From: Trebouxia sp. TZW2008
Lineage: Eukaryota; Chlorophyta; Trebouxiophyceae; Trebouxiales; Trebouxiaceae
Direction of reading: 5' to 3'
DNA length: 64,000 nt
Assembly: GCA_002118135.1 (NCBI GenBank)
Contig: BDIU01000067.1
Coordinates: 186,001-250,000 of the forward strand
Shown here: positions 1-11,201 of the stretch, one piece after another
Numbering within the stretch: position 1 is the first letter of the stretch
How the letters are laid out: each line of letters starts with the position of its first letter
Notes under the pieces: model-generated
The model's input: the letters and a program-made list of their open reading frames with translations, nothing else
Told to the model about the DNA's origin: nothing
Databases searched by the model: none
Translations under genes and position numbers: made by a program

Positions 1-3000
1 TATCCTTGGTGAAATTTCACACAGTCCCCAGCAAGGCCTCACTAGCTGGTGCTGAGTATGTATTGCCTCTTTTGTCAACATCTGATTTGCATCAAGTGTC
101 TGTGTATGTTGTTTCAAAGCGTTTCTGACAGGCTTGCGTGCAAGCAGTTGATTGCGTCTGTACATTCCTAGTCTAGATGGGATCCAAGGCCTGCCTAGCC
201 ATCATATTGCAATAAATGCAGAAACGAATTATGAAGTGCAGAGCAGCATGGTGCCAGGTAGCGGTCGACCAGGGCCATCATCAGCTGTGGTAGAGGAGTT
301 ATTGCTTTTTGGTAATATACTGTGCTGTACCTAGCGTGTGTGTATATTCTCTCAAAGCATGTGTACGTGCAGAGCAGCGTGGTGCCCAGCAATAGTTGGC
401 CAGGACAGCGACAAGCTTTGGACGAGGATGCTGCACCACAGCTGCAGGCGACTGTTGCTTCTGTCAGTCAATTTCTTTCTCAGCATGCGTGTATGGTCAC
501 TTGATGTCTGCAAATGTGCAGAGAAGCGTGGTGCCCAGCAATAGTCGGCCAGAACAGCAGCAAGCTCTGGATGAGGATGATGCACCACAGCTGCAGACTG
601 TGATTGCTCTTAAAGGACAACTGCTTCATTGGCGCCTCCTGGTAGCTAACTCAGGTAACACTGTATGCAGTTCTCTTGATATCAGGGCACTCACTTTGAT
701 GACAGTCTTTCTCTCAGCTGCTGACCGCTGTGGCTCTGACGGGACAGCCGCTATTTTGGCGCCTCCTGGCAGCCACCTCAGGTGATCCTAGTCATAATGC
801 ATTACACAGAGTTGCACAAGAACAAGACAAAAAGGAAGAAGAACAAGACAAGTTTGACATACTTTTGCCAGGTGCTAGGTTTGTGCGGCTCAAGTCCTAT
901 TTTGCCAGGCCAGCTTGTTTTGGTCACAGTGAAATCGTCTGCTGTTCAGCCACCTCAGACAAAATCATGCATCATCATGCAGGCATGCATTGTGGCTGAG
1001 AATCAGCATGTCGAGCCATACATCTAGATTTTTGAGGTTCTGAATCAGCCATACCTGATGCAGATTGTGCGTATGCCTAATACTGATTTGCACTCACAAA
1101 CACATGCTTACACCACTGCACAGGCATCAGCAAAGCAAACGTCATCATCATCACCATAGCTCACTTGCTTGCTAGTGAGGGTCCATGACCCTGCTAGCTG
1201 CGGACAGGAGCAGTCAACTGTCTCCAGACACTGGCAAAAGCCTGTCCAAACCCTTAACAAATTGAAGCATACGGAGTGTGCATTGTGCAGCCGACTTGAC
1301 ATTGGTTTGCCTGTCGACCAGAGCCAGCTGTGCATGAACGCATTTCTTGATTGTCGCCGGATGCTGCAGATCCTGTTGTGTATATCCTGTCCAACCACTC
1401 TGACTGTTGCATGCCTTGTGTCCATCAATGTGTTATGAATGTATGTAGGCAAGCTGGCTGTGACAGCAGCAGGCCTGACCAGCAGCCAACTACCCAGGGT
1501 AGACAAGGCCCAGAGTGTCACTGATGAGTCCCCAAGTGTCAGGTCCCAGGTGACATATCAATGCCTGTCCTGCACCTCACTCTTCAACACTGCATCCCAA
1601 CAGTCTCCTTTGCATGACCAATGCTCTGCAGAAGATCCTATGCTTTGCATTACGTATCGTGTGAGAATTGCATAGGGTGGTTCAGTGCTTTTGACAGATG
1701 TGCTTGTGGTCTGCAATGGTTTGCTATGGCGCAAACACGCTACATGCCTTCAGTGTTTATGTAGCTTGGTCCACATGCACTGTACTTGCAAGATATCAGC
1801 CTTGCAGCAGCACAGTCAATCTGCTGATGGCTGAACCCTGTCAGCGCTCCTGTGCAGATTGCTGGACTGCAAGTTGTAATTGATCAAGAGGCCATGTCAA
1901 ACTCGTTGCCATTGGTCCCAGGGACCAGAATGACGCTTGCTCTTCTGGTGCACAGCCCTCAGGTAAACACCGCTTTACCCCCCCTCCCCCCACTGGTCCT
2001 GCCATTCACGCCTGTCTCTCAATAAACCCCGATTTCCACCCCCCCCCCCTTTCCTGTCTCGCAACCCCTCCTCACTGATATACACTCCTACCGTCCAACC
2101 TGCACGTACATGCAGTGTGAGCAAGCCCAATACGAAGGCCTTAATGTGCTTGAAGTTCAGCATGTTTTGCTGCTCTTCAGGCGTATACTCAAAGACTGTT
2201 AAAACAGACAATGGGCGCCCCATCTGCGCATTGAATGCTGCGCAAGTGTCTGGACAACATGAAGCCATGCTTCCACACCTGATACTGCAGGCATGTCATT
2301 TCTGTATGACCCTTGTACAAGTATACAAGAGATCATGCCCAAGCTTCCCATTTGCAGATTTGTGACATGTGTGTCTATGCTGCTCTGCAGGCGTCCACTC
2401 ACGGGGCAGATGAAGAAGCAAGCCTGCAGCTGAAGCTGGAGTACATGTCAGGGCAGGACCAGGGACAGTCCCAACCACACAGGCAAGACCAGAGCCGCTT
2501 GCAGGGCCAGGGCCAGGGGCAGCTTCCAGAGCAGGGCCAAGGGCAGTTTTCAGGGCAGGGCCAAGGTCAAAACTCAGCGCAAGACCAAGGGCAGCTGTCA
2601 GGGCAGGGCGAGGGGCAAGATCAGGAGGCCCCTGTCGAGCCCTTTTTGGGAAGACAGCTCCTGCTGCCTTTGCATTTGCACCTGATACCATCATTGCAGG
2701 TCTGCTGCTCACATCCTTGCTCTTACTGATCATGTCTTGAGCTGTCAGCAAGTCATTTCTGAATTATATGTGACAGTTGCTTGTAGCACATTATCAGTAC
2801 GTCTGGAAATGACAATTGATCGTACCTTGGCTCTAGCATCTGGTGCCCCGCCTGCATGTGAGTCATAAACAGTGCTACCTTAGGTCGGTGATGGTGATTG
2901 CTGCTGGCACCATAAGTTCAGCTGGCCAGCTGCAAAGAAGTGTTTTGCAGATGTTGAGCTGATGGCGCTGTCTTGTCGTACTGAGGGATATTCAATGGAA

Positions 3001-6000
3001 TGCATGTTTTGGTTCGTCTCTTGCTGCGTTAAGCTCGCATTTGCCGGCTGCACTCACCACTTAGACACAAGGAACATCTTGTCTGTCTTGCAGCTCAACA
3101 GCATATCTTTCTTAGCGCACCATGTGTTGCAGGGATGACAGCGGGCTTCAATGGCAGCATTATTTCATGGCAAACAAAGGAACTCTTGTGTGTTTTGCAG
3201 CTCAACAGCCTTTTATGTTTGGAGCATCATATGTTAGTGTGGCTGCGTCCGCCTCAATGGCAGCGGCAGCAGCAGCAGCATTGCATTTTAGCAACAGCAA
3301 CACATAGGATTTACATGCTTTCATTTTCTGCTTTCATTTTCTGTTGCTGCGGTCCCCAGATGCAGTGTTTTGCATTTCTCTACAGTATTGCTGAACAGGA
3401 ACCCAAAGGGTTTCTTGTGTGCCTCGCAGCTCAACAGCATATCCTTCTTTGAGCACCATGTATTGGAAGGGGGAGCAGCTGACTTCAATGGCAGCAATGC
3501 CTTTCCATTTCAGGAACAACTGCAGCGGAAGTGCGTCATGGAAGCTGAAGTAGTCAACCGCTCAGACGGACCTTTGCAGGCAAGCATCCATATATGCATC
3601 ATGCTTTGAAGCCTTATTGCTCCTGGCGTATATGTAGCTGGTAGGCCTATGGCTTCAACAACACCCTTAACAGCGCAATTGACCGAGACACCAATGCTGA
3701 TCAGAATATCATTAACATGCAAATTGGCTCATGCCAAAGGTGCCAGCACAGCAAGCTGGTCCCAAGAAAAAGGAAAACAAAGAAAAGTCTACGCCGCAAG
3801 GCATCTTAACGGGAGCCTCTGTTTAAAGAGGCAGCCTGGGGTTGGTCCAAAGGTGTATGAATTATGGTACTAAGCATTTATCTGATCAAAACGCCACTTT
3901 TGCATCTACATGGTACTTACATGGAAATGAAGGGTGTTTGTAAGTTTCCATGTATAGTTTTATGCAATATGCAGGTGAGGCTAGGGCGTCAGTTTGAGGC
4001 AAATGCTGGCAACCCTGCCTGGCAGCAGCTGCTGTTCATTGGACTTAGACCATAGCAACTGAGGGGCTGTTCACCATTAGTGGCTGCATTTTGCAGGTAT
4101 GGCTAGGACGTCAGGTTGAGTCAAACGCTGGCAACCCTGCCTGGCAGCAGTTGCTGCACAGCCATCGCTCCAGCCCCCCTGCAGCCCCAGATAGAGACGA
4201 GCTGGGCGGTCCTCGCCTCCTCAAGCCTCGCCAGCGAGTCACCCTCACTTCCCTCCTCAATCTGCCTCCTGGTGCGCTGATTTGCCAGTCCAAAAGCTGA
4301 CAACAATGAGCAACGATACAAATGCTTGTTACCTGTTGACAGTGATGCTGATGTGGCACTTGCTGCATTCATATCATGACCTTGCTTGTACAGTGAACTC
4401 TCTTTGCAATGATCGCTTTGGTTACCATCAATTTTTTTTTGATCTCAGTTGTCCTGACTCAGAGTGACCGTGCAGTCAGAATGCAGTGATTGGTTACCAA
4501 TGGCGCGGTCCTTACATCAAATGTCCTTACAACAAGAGTTTACTGTACAGAATTGACCATTGCTTCATACTGAGCACATGGTGCAGCTGCAGCAATCTGT
4601 GCTAGTGTATAGTGAAACCAGCAGTACCATTCAGTACTTGAGGTCCTCTGCAATTGTGCCTGTTTTGTTGGGCCTGATGTCGCCGCTAACACCATCCAAT
4701 GATGCGCTACTTCATTTAAGCTTTCTCATTCACACATGGTCTTTGTAAAGAAAACAGCTTGCTGGAGGAGAACTTGCATCTTTCTGCCATTGATGGCTGA
4801 TTGTTGATGCTTGATTGATCAGCAGGCTGCATTGCTTATCGACTTGTTGACTCAATACATTGGGCGAAAGGTGACTGCTTGCTGGAGCCAGTTGATCAAG
4901 GAAGACAGGACAAACTGCATGACAAGAGCTTGGTTTGCAGATGCTGCTGCGGCAGCTGCCGTCATCCCTCCTGAGGCAGCAGCTCTTCCCGGTGGCTCAG
5001 CTGCTCAGCGGGAAAACCTGAAGAAGGCTCAGCAAAAGCAGCGGGAAGGCGCCATTTGGCGCCAAACTGCCAGCTGTATCTGTGCCAACTTAGCGCTGTA
5101 CTGGCGGCGGGAAGGGGCAGAGTTTCCCGCCACTCCTCCTGCAGGTTTGTCTGATGACTGTGCTGACCCTCGTTTTGGACACCTTGTTTCAGCCACAAGC
5201 TACACTGTGCAAAGGCAGATGACTCTAGGTTCACTAGCAAAGCATAATGTAACACTCATCATGAAACACTTAAAATGAACAATGACAGGCAGGCATAAAC
5301 GCAATGGGTGCAAGGATTGATCAACAGTGCACTAAATGCGATGTCAGGTATTTGCCATGTCGCCTGGTAAAACACATCATACCAGATCAGATAAAGATCA
5401 GGTCAAATTGGATCAGATTGGGTTGGATCGATGATCAGATTGTGTGAACCTGTCCAGATGCCAGTCATCTTAGTGGTGGAAAAAGGGCATGCTGGTGTGT
5501 AGGAGGTGCCCAGACGCCGCAAGCTGCCGCTGGCGTTCTTCGGCTGCATCCTGACACTGTTCAGAAGGGCTTGACTGACCAAACTCTAGGGCTATTGCTG
5601 CCACCTGCCCTCCAAATATCCTTCACACCCCCACAGTCCCATAGCCACAGTGACCAAAGCTTCCCTGACCAGCAGTCACTGCAACCAGGATACAGTCAAG
5701 ATGCAGTTTTACAGTCACAAGGCAGCAATACTGTGCCTCAATACTCACAGCAGGCGCAGGCACAGGCGCAGTCTTCTTTGTACAGTCAGCAGCCACATGA
5801 GCAGTCCAGTCAGCACCTGACTAGGCAACCTAGTCAGCAGATGAGACGTCAGTCCAGTCAGCAGATGAGTCGTCAGTCCAGTCAGCAGATGAGTCGTCAG
5901 TCCAGTCAGCTGCTGAATCAGCAGGCGCATCGACAGTCCAGTCAGCAGTTGGGTGAAGCAATAGGTACAGAGGGCAGTTCTGGGAATAGCCCTGAGTGGC

Positions 6001-7340
6001 GGCGGCTGTCGGGGGGGTCAGAGGGGGCTGGATTTGGGGGTAATAGGGGGTTCCTGTGGGCCAGGGTGGCCCCTGTTGGGGAACTGGTACCCATCACCAT
6101 GCAGGTTGGCGTTCACTCCGTGCTTGTGCATCATCACATTCTGTTGGCAGTCACTGCTGACTTACTCATGTCTGCAGCTGTGAGGTTGTGCTGCCTTACA
6201 TATGTCATAAGCTCCAATGCCATGCTGTGTCAATGCTGTGCGTACTGCAGAAACCATTTTGCACCTGCCTGGTCAGGGCCGGCAAATGCATCTTGCACAT
6301 GAGCTGGGCAACACAAGACTGAACCAAATGACACCGTCCATACTGCTCTACATGACACAGTCAGTGCTGCCCTCATTGAGGCAGTCAGTGTTGCCCCCAG
6401 TGACATTGATGATGTTTGCGGACGCACATGTGTTTGGTAGACCGTGCAGCGTGTCCTACTTAGCATGCAGAGTACGCAAGAATGCAACATCAGCTGCACC
6501 CACTGCCACAATGACACAGTCTATGCTGTTATGAACCGCACAGTCAATGCTGCATTAATTGAGTCAGCCCTCTCTATGCTGCAGCTTGACAACAAAAGTG
6601 ACCAAAAGCTGACCCTGTTTGTCTCGCTAGCATGCCATGGCAGCACAACCCTGGTGAGCACCAGGGAGCGGCCTCTGGAAGACCCCAATGTCATGTTTGC
6701 TGGCGCATATTCAGGCGAGTTCAATGGCGTCCTGTGACCCGAGTTGCAAGCATTTGTACTGTGCTGTGCAGGCAATTTTGCGGGCGGTGCACGCCTGTGG
6801 AGGTGTGCAGTTCATGCCTGTGTGCGAATCCCAGTGGAGTCCAAGCCTAAGACATCTTAGCTTGCAAAGCATGTGCTGTCAGCATGTTGTGTCAGCATGT
6901 TGTGTCAGCATGAAGTAAAGCAAGCTCTCAATCTACAACTCATTGCCTTATTTTCTGACGACGTGCATGAGGGTGTGCACCTTGAAACGTGCCCAAAATG
7001 CTGTTGCCATACCTTTGACTGCTTGGAGTGCCTGTAGCTGCCTTTTGTGACTCAAGTCATGTTCAGCTGGCTTAAATTCTGACCATGTCACATGATAACA
7101 ATAGCTACTTCACATGCAGGTCTGCATGTCCATTTGCAGCCTCAGAGCAGCAGCCACCATCCAGTTTCTCTGTGCTTTCTAGCTCCTGGAGTCTACACTA
7201 TGTATGCATATGACATTCATGAGCTCCAGGACACGGACTTGTCCTCACAGCTTGCAAGTACGGATCCTTCAGAACCCAGGGACAGCAAAGACGGCATTGG
7301 TGTGGTTGCTGTCAGTCCAGCTTACTTCCTCGTGGAGTAG
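1..7340 (+). CDS. TRS120: TRAPPC9/TRS120-like TRAPPII subunit, 3' part (5' end outside window)
   Basis: Likely C-terminal part of the TRAPPII-specific subunit TRS120/TRAPPC9, which acts in Golgi/post-Golgi vesicle tethering with Rab GTPases. Exons I can support include 3430-3579 (hydrophilic, containing VVNRSDGPLQ), 4097 to about 4271 (LGRQVESNAGNPAW), 4826-5144 (LLTQYIGRKVTACW, then a basic stretch and ALYWRREGAEF), a Gln/Ser-rich exon ending 5964, one ending 6714 (DPNVMFAGAYSG), and the last at 7120-7340 (HPVSLCFLAPGVYTMYA, stop TAG). Joining 6714 to 7120 gives a segment resembling, from memory, the plant TRS120 C-terminus (a motif like HPFSLYFLVPGEYT). Alternating beta-rich segments fit the Ig-like repeats of the family. 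Two introns appear to use GC donors. Introns hold many degenerate copies of neighbouring exon pieces. Identity rests mainly on the last two exons; the rest is inferred from collinearity and strand. Confidence 0.6.
144..200 (+). mobile_element. Remnant of LINE 3' end
   Basis: The stretch around AGTTGATTGCGTCTGTAC and the following CCTAGT...GCCTGCCTAG matches the 3' terminus of the LINE at 40760-40820 and the fragment at 27380-27445. It has decayed and lost the GAAT-type tail. It lies in or near an intron of the TRS120-like gene. Confidence 0.45.
236..600 (+). repeat. Three degenerate copies of an exon head in TRS120 intron
   Basis: Three copies, beginning near 238, 371 and 523, share a GTGCAG acceptor followed by a segment coding roughly SSVVPSNSRPxQxQALDED. 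Spacing is about 133 to 152 bases. The last copy (523 on, ...ALDEDDAPQLQTVIAL) keeps the best reading frame and is the likely used exon. The earlier two drift in sequence and frame. Confidence 0.55.
2450..2625 (+). repeat. Gly-Gln-rich coding repeat
   Basis: Low-complexity stretch read in the + frame as many GQGQ/GQDQ units (for example GQGQGQLPEQGQGQF), following TGCAG at about 2390. It may be an exon of the TRS120-like gene with an expanded low-complexity insert. The opposite frame is also open, so coding status is uncertain. Confidence 0.4.
3091..3579 (+). repeat. Three copies of a TRS120 exon head, last one intact
   Basis: A (T)GCAG acceptor followed by CTCAACAGC occurs at about 3094, 3201 and 3430. 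Each is followed by related sequence including TTCAATGGCAGCA. Only the third continues in frame to VVNRSDGPLQ and a plausible donor, so the first two are intronic decoys. Confidence 0.6.
3972..4160 (+). repeat. Duplicated TRS120 exon head
   Basis: ATGCAG at 3966-3971 followed by VRLGRQFEANAGNPAWQQLL, and TTGCAG at 4091-4096 followed by VWLGRQVESNAGNPAWQQLL. Period is about 125 bases. The first copy loses similarity after the shared head; the second extends into a long open exon. Confidence 0.7.
5815..5955 (+). repeat. Minisatellite coding Gln/Ser-rich repeat
   Basis: Tandem units of about 24 bases coding RQSSQQMS-like octapeptides. The units near 5840-5915 are nearly identical, and degenerate flanking units read RQPSQQM and RQSSQQL. 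This is the 3' part of an exon ending at 5964 before a GTACAG donor. Confidence 0.75.
6715..7119 (+). other. Probable GC-AG intron of TRS120
   Basis: The exon reading DPNVMFAGAYSG must end at TCAG (6711-6714), immediately followed by GCGAGT. Acceptor CATGCAG ends at 7119. Joining at phase 1 restores the motif order of plant TRS120 (AGxxSG followed by a beta strand). No GT donor nearby keeps frame. A second possible GC donor (CAGGCAAGC) follows 3579. Confidence 0.55.
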
Positions 7341-8248
7341 CCATAGCTGATAAAGATCTGTTGCACTGTGGCAGATCTGTCGTACAAACAGCATCTGTCA
7401 CTGACATGACATAGACACTGTGATGTACTGACAACTTGACCACTGATCATAATTGCTGCTCACAGCCACTTTGTTCTTGTGCCTAATATCGTTGAATGGG
7501 CTTGGCCTCATGCTGAGCATTAATTGAGTACTGCGCGCTCACATTGAACGCCTGCAGCACTCCTCAGCTCGACAAGGAGGCCTGCAGTCAGCTCATCATG
7601 GCGAAGGCCCCGACCATTGTGTGATGTCCATCGCATCTGACATGGATGCCTTGCTATCAGCATTCTCGATGCTTGTGAATCGTTTACACAAGGGAGCAAC
7701 CAACATCACGACTCATGTATAAATGGTCTTAATTATACACATAATATGGAAAACCTTGTTCTTGCCTTAATGCTATCTACAAGCATGAACATGCACAACA
7801 CAACAAGCACTATAAGACGTTCAGTACTCAAAACAGCAACCATGCTAGTCCCTGCACACAGAGATAGACCAAAAATAAAAGCAGAAGAGATAACTAAATG
7901 ACGTGATGCTTTTGGCAATTCTTATAGCCAACCACAACCTGCAAAGTCAAACACTTGATGTTGAGACCTGAATGGTGGTGAATCAAGTGTTGCCGGATTG
8001 TTCACTCTGTATTGGGTCATGCTGATGCAAGAAGCTAGAAATCTTCATCAACAGACCGTTGGCAAGTGGCACCGCTGCAAGCCAAAAGAGCAAAACCCCT
8101 GCTTCAGTAGCAATTTGGCAATCTAAACATCAATGGCATTACTGTACAATTAGCAGCCTGTACATTAATATTAGGGCCTGCTCCAACAGGACTTGCAAAT
8201 GAAATGGCAATTTCAAATGCTGCATTGCAATGTTGATTGTTGCCTACT
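7341..8248. other. Intergenic stretch, convergent gene ends
   Basis: Lies between the stop of the TRS120-like gene and the stop of peroxiredoxin A, so it should hold two 3' UTRs. I see no convincing exon, RNA gene or repeat. It is relatively AT-rich around 7720-7900. Confidence 0.5.
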
Positions 8249-9358
8249 TCACGCCTCAGAAACCTGCGCCAGCTGCTTGAGAATGGTGTTTGGCATGCTG
8301 CAAGTGGCTTCCAGACTGTTCTCCTCCACATTCAGCGTCTTGATGACATTGTCCACAATCAGAGCAGAGAACCTGCAGGGGAACAGCAGGGGTTAGGTGT
8401 TGGCCAAGACATTGTGAAACCAGCACCTCGATTGTTTAGGCATCTCAATGCACACAACCTTTGTCAGCGGGCTTTTAAGCAGAACAGGCAACACAGCATG
8501 ACACAGCAAAGTGGCTCAAGGCACATTTGCATATGCTGCTGAATCATGCGCACACTCACCTTTTACATCTGATGCCTCCAAGCATGTCGTTCAGGTCAAG
8601 CTCCACACGCAACGCCTTTGTCAGGCTACCGTTCTGATCTGCCAGCATACGAACCTGCACACGCACATGCGTAATTTAGTAAAACTTTGATGTGGAGTCA
8701 TGCCTCTTGATATGTGTCAACAGTAAAATGACCTGCCGCCACAAGTGGTCAGCAAGGGGCTTGCATTGCCACTGTTTGTACAGGCAGTGATGTGTCTGAC
8801 GATTCCAAACGTACAAAAAGGGTGTGAAATCTGAGGTATAGCCTGTGTACTGCAGTGACATGTGAATTCAATTGCACTGTCAAAATCAAGCGTGCCATGA
8901 TGTGTTCCACACCTTGCCAGAGGTGCCGTTGGCCGTGCCCCATGCCGCCATGACAAAAGCATCGTTGACTGACACGCAGACGATAATTTCCGCTCCTGCC
9001 TGAGTGAGCTTGTCAAAGTCGCCGATGTACCCAGGCAAGTGACTGGATGAACAAACGGGGGTGAATGCGCCGGGAACGCCAAACAAAACGCCCTTCTTCC
9101 CTTTGAACAGGTCCGTAATTTTCACATTGTCGCCGGGAGTGCCTTCTTGCAAGGTGATGTCGGGCAAAGGTGCTCCTGGCTGCAACAGCACATCGAATTT
9201 GTAAGCGTTTCTGGCGATTTCGTAAGGTCCGAAAACATCGCGACGCGTGCGCGAACGAAAGCAGCAAGGTCGCCATGCGATTCACAAGACAGGATCGTGC
9301 GCATTTTGGCGATGATGGGGACAGGAGCGTTGTGTTGGACGCGTCTCACCTGAACCAT
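8249..9358 (-). CDS. Peroxiredoxin, PRDX5/PrxII type (copy A)
   Basis: Thiol peroxidase reducing H2O2 and alkyl hydroperoxides. Model: complement of 9350-9358 (MVQ), 8913-9179, 8560-8654, 8249-8372, which closes in phase at 164 residues (family about 160). Motifs in order: PLPDITL, LFKGKKGVLFGVPGAFTP with peroxidatic Cys46, VNDAFVM, VRMLAD and a C-terminal ATCSM. Cys71 is in the plant PrxII resolving position, and Cys148 matches the resolving Cys of animal PRDX5, so all three PRDX5 cysteines are present. An extra Cys sits at 122. The usual GC after TP is VC here. No targeting peptide, so cytosolic is likely. Paralogous to the gene at 9980-10993, but it lacks that gene's intron after the active site. 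Confidence 0.92.
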
Positions 9359-9979
9359 CTCGCGCTTTTTTCTGAACAAAAAGTGAAGCTACTGAGCGCA
9401 AGCGAAAGAAAGCGAACCACAGCTTGCTCGGTGTTAACCGTTCCTGCTGTGACTAATGTCGTGAGCAAAGTTGGGTTTTGTTTATTACACCATCTTCTCA
9501 TCATTGGATCTGAGGTCATGCCATGTCATGACAAGCTTGCGCGCAGCCAGGGCATCTGAACTTTTAGATCTGAGTGCGCTCAGATTAGCCAAAGTCAGGC
9601 GTCAACATTGCAGCGTCTTGCGCAGTTGCAACATTTGGAGGCTACACCACACCCTGGGCACATGGGAAGTGTCCTTGTAGTTTTGCCAGATGCCAGAATG
9701 ACATTCATGATGCAGCATCCAATCAGCAAGGACAGTTGCAAGCCTTTGCTGTGCCGTACATGCAAGATCACTGGGAACTGGCCGCAAAAGAAAGTGTTAC
9801 AGAGTTACTTTAGTCATGAAATGAACGAAAAAAAGAGGGGTCCTGGCCCATATATAAGAGAAGCATGGCAGCTTGCAGCAAGATAGGACCACAAGCTCAC
9901 ATGCTTGCAGCACAGGGATGTTGTCTGTGTAATAGTGCAATAGCAGGAGACTGAGCAAAAAGCATATGACAGTATAAGC

Positions 9980-10993
9980 TTAGGCCTTCTGCAGCTGTCC
10001 AAGGATTGCATTGGACAGGCTGCATGTGGTGCCAGTACCATCAGGCTCGACATTAAATGTCTTGATGATGTTGTTGTCAATTACAGCAGAGAACCTGCAA
10101 GCATATCCACTTCACTGCTTTGCAAACCTCTAGCACAAAGATCCGCATCAAGCAAGGGCTGTACAACTTGCTTACCTCTTCAGCCGCTTGGTGCCAAGCA
10201 TTTTCTCTGAGTCTAGCTCAACTCCCAAGGCCCTTGCCAAATTGCCATGGCTGTCAGCCAGCATGCGTACCTGGACATTCAGTGCATTTGTTGTTGGGCT
10301 TTGCATGTTTAACATGTCTGCTTTGACACAGCGCTCAAGACAGCGCAGCGGAGCTTGACAGCGTGAAACACGCAAACCCATCGCAGTTGCTTGTGTTGCA
10401 AGGACATTTCCAGCCCTCATCTGTGTGTGCTCAGATTTGATCGAATTGCAAGGTCTTGTCAGCATACAGAGTGCACGACACGAGTCGCACCTTGTCCTTT
10501 GCGCCCGCCTGCTCTCCCCAGGCTGACATGACGAAGGCGTCATTGACGGCCACACATGCAATGACTTGAGCGCCGGCCTTGGTCAGCTTGTCGTAGTCGT
10601 TGATGTAGCCTGGAAGGTGTGTCTGCGGGTGCATAGTCCGCCGTCAAGAGGGCCGCTGCACATGACGCACGCAATTTGCTGCGAATGCGAGTGTCACCTT
10701 GGCGCATCCTGGGGTGAATGCCCCTGGCACTCCAAACAAAATTCCCTTCTTTCCCTTGAACAGGTCGGTGATCTTGATGCTCTTGTCCGGTGCACCTTCC
10801 GTGACCTCAATGTCGGGCAATGGGGATCCAACCTGCAGTATTCCACACGATATCAAAGGGATATCAACTGCCAGCAACAGGCCTACGCTGACGTCAGCGC
10901 CGCTAAGACCTGAAGTCTATTGATCTGACGCACAGTGACACTTTCAGTGCAAAGCAGTCAGCACAAAAGCGGCCTTGTGGATACCTGAGCCAT
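9980..10993 (-). CDS. Peroxiredoxin, PRDX5/PrxII type (copy B)
   Basis: Second peroxiredoxin. Model: complement of 10985-10993 (MAQ), 10698-10832, 10491-10622, 10176-10270, 9980-10094, giving 161 residues with all phases closed. Shows PLPDIEV, FGVPGAFTPGC with peroxidatic Cys46, IACVAVNDAFVMSAWG with Cys71, and TTCSLSN with Cys148. Exon 1 is only nine coding bases in both copies. The 95-base exon (VRMLAD...) has identical length in both. An intron splits the active-site loop after CAK, where copy A has none, so it was gained here or lost there. Tandem with copy A in the same orientation, about 620 bases apart. Starts 208 bases from NOB1, head to head. Confidence 0.93.
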
Positions 10994-11201
10994 GTTTGCG
11001 AGTTGCTTCGCTGACTGCAACGCCCGTAAAAGCAATTTGCCGTTTGCAAAGCGGTCTGGCTTTGCGGCAAAAGAGAGACTCGTTCCAGAACCCTAGCTGC
11101 AGGTGTAAAGCTGTGTGCGTTACGGTTGTGGCGTTAAGTCGTCGGCTGCACACGACTACACAATCGTACTGCAAATGCCAAGCTTCGCCAACTGAGGTGT
11201 C
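10994..11201. promoter_or_regulatory. Divergent promoter between peroxiredoxin B and NOB1
   Basis: Only 208 bases separate the two start codons, which face away from each other, so both 5' UTRs and core promoters must lie here. No TATA box is evident. A shared regulatory region is inferred from geometry only. Confidence 0.5.

Noticed and set aside
2039..2051. Poly-C tract as an assembly break or structural signal
   Set aside because: Only about a dozen bases. A similar C-rich tract near 21408-21424 suggests ordinary simple sequence in introns.
5745..5930. Antisense open frame rich in LTGLTTHLL
   Set aside because: Reverse reading of the Gln/Ser minisatellite. No independent evidence of a gene.
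1..7340. First gene as Mediator subunit 13 or SCAI
   Set aside because: Gln-rich exons suggested Mediator, but the last two exons align in order with the plant TRS120 C-terminus as I remember it, and no MED13 motif was found.
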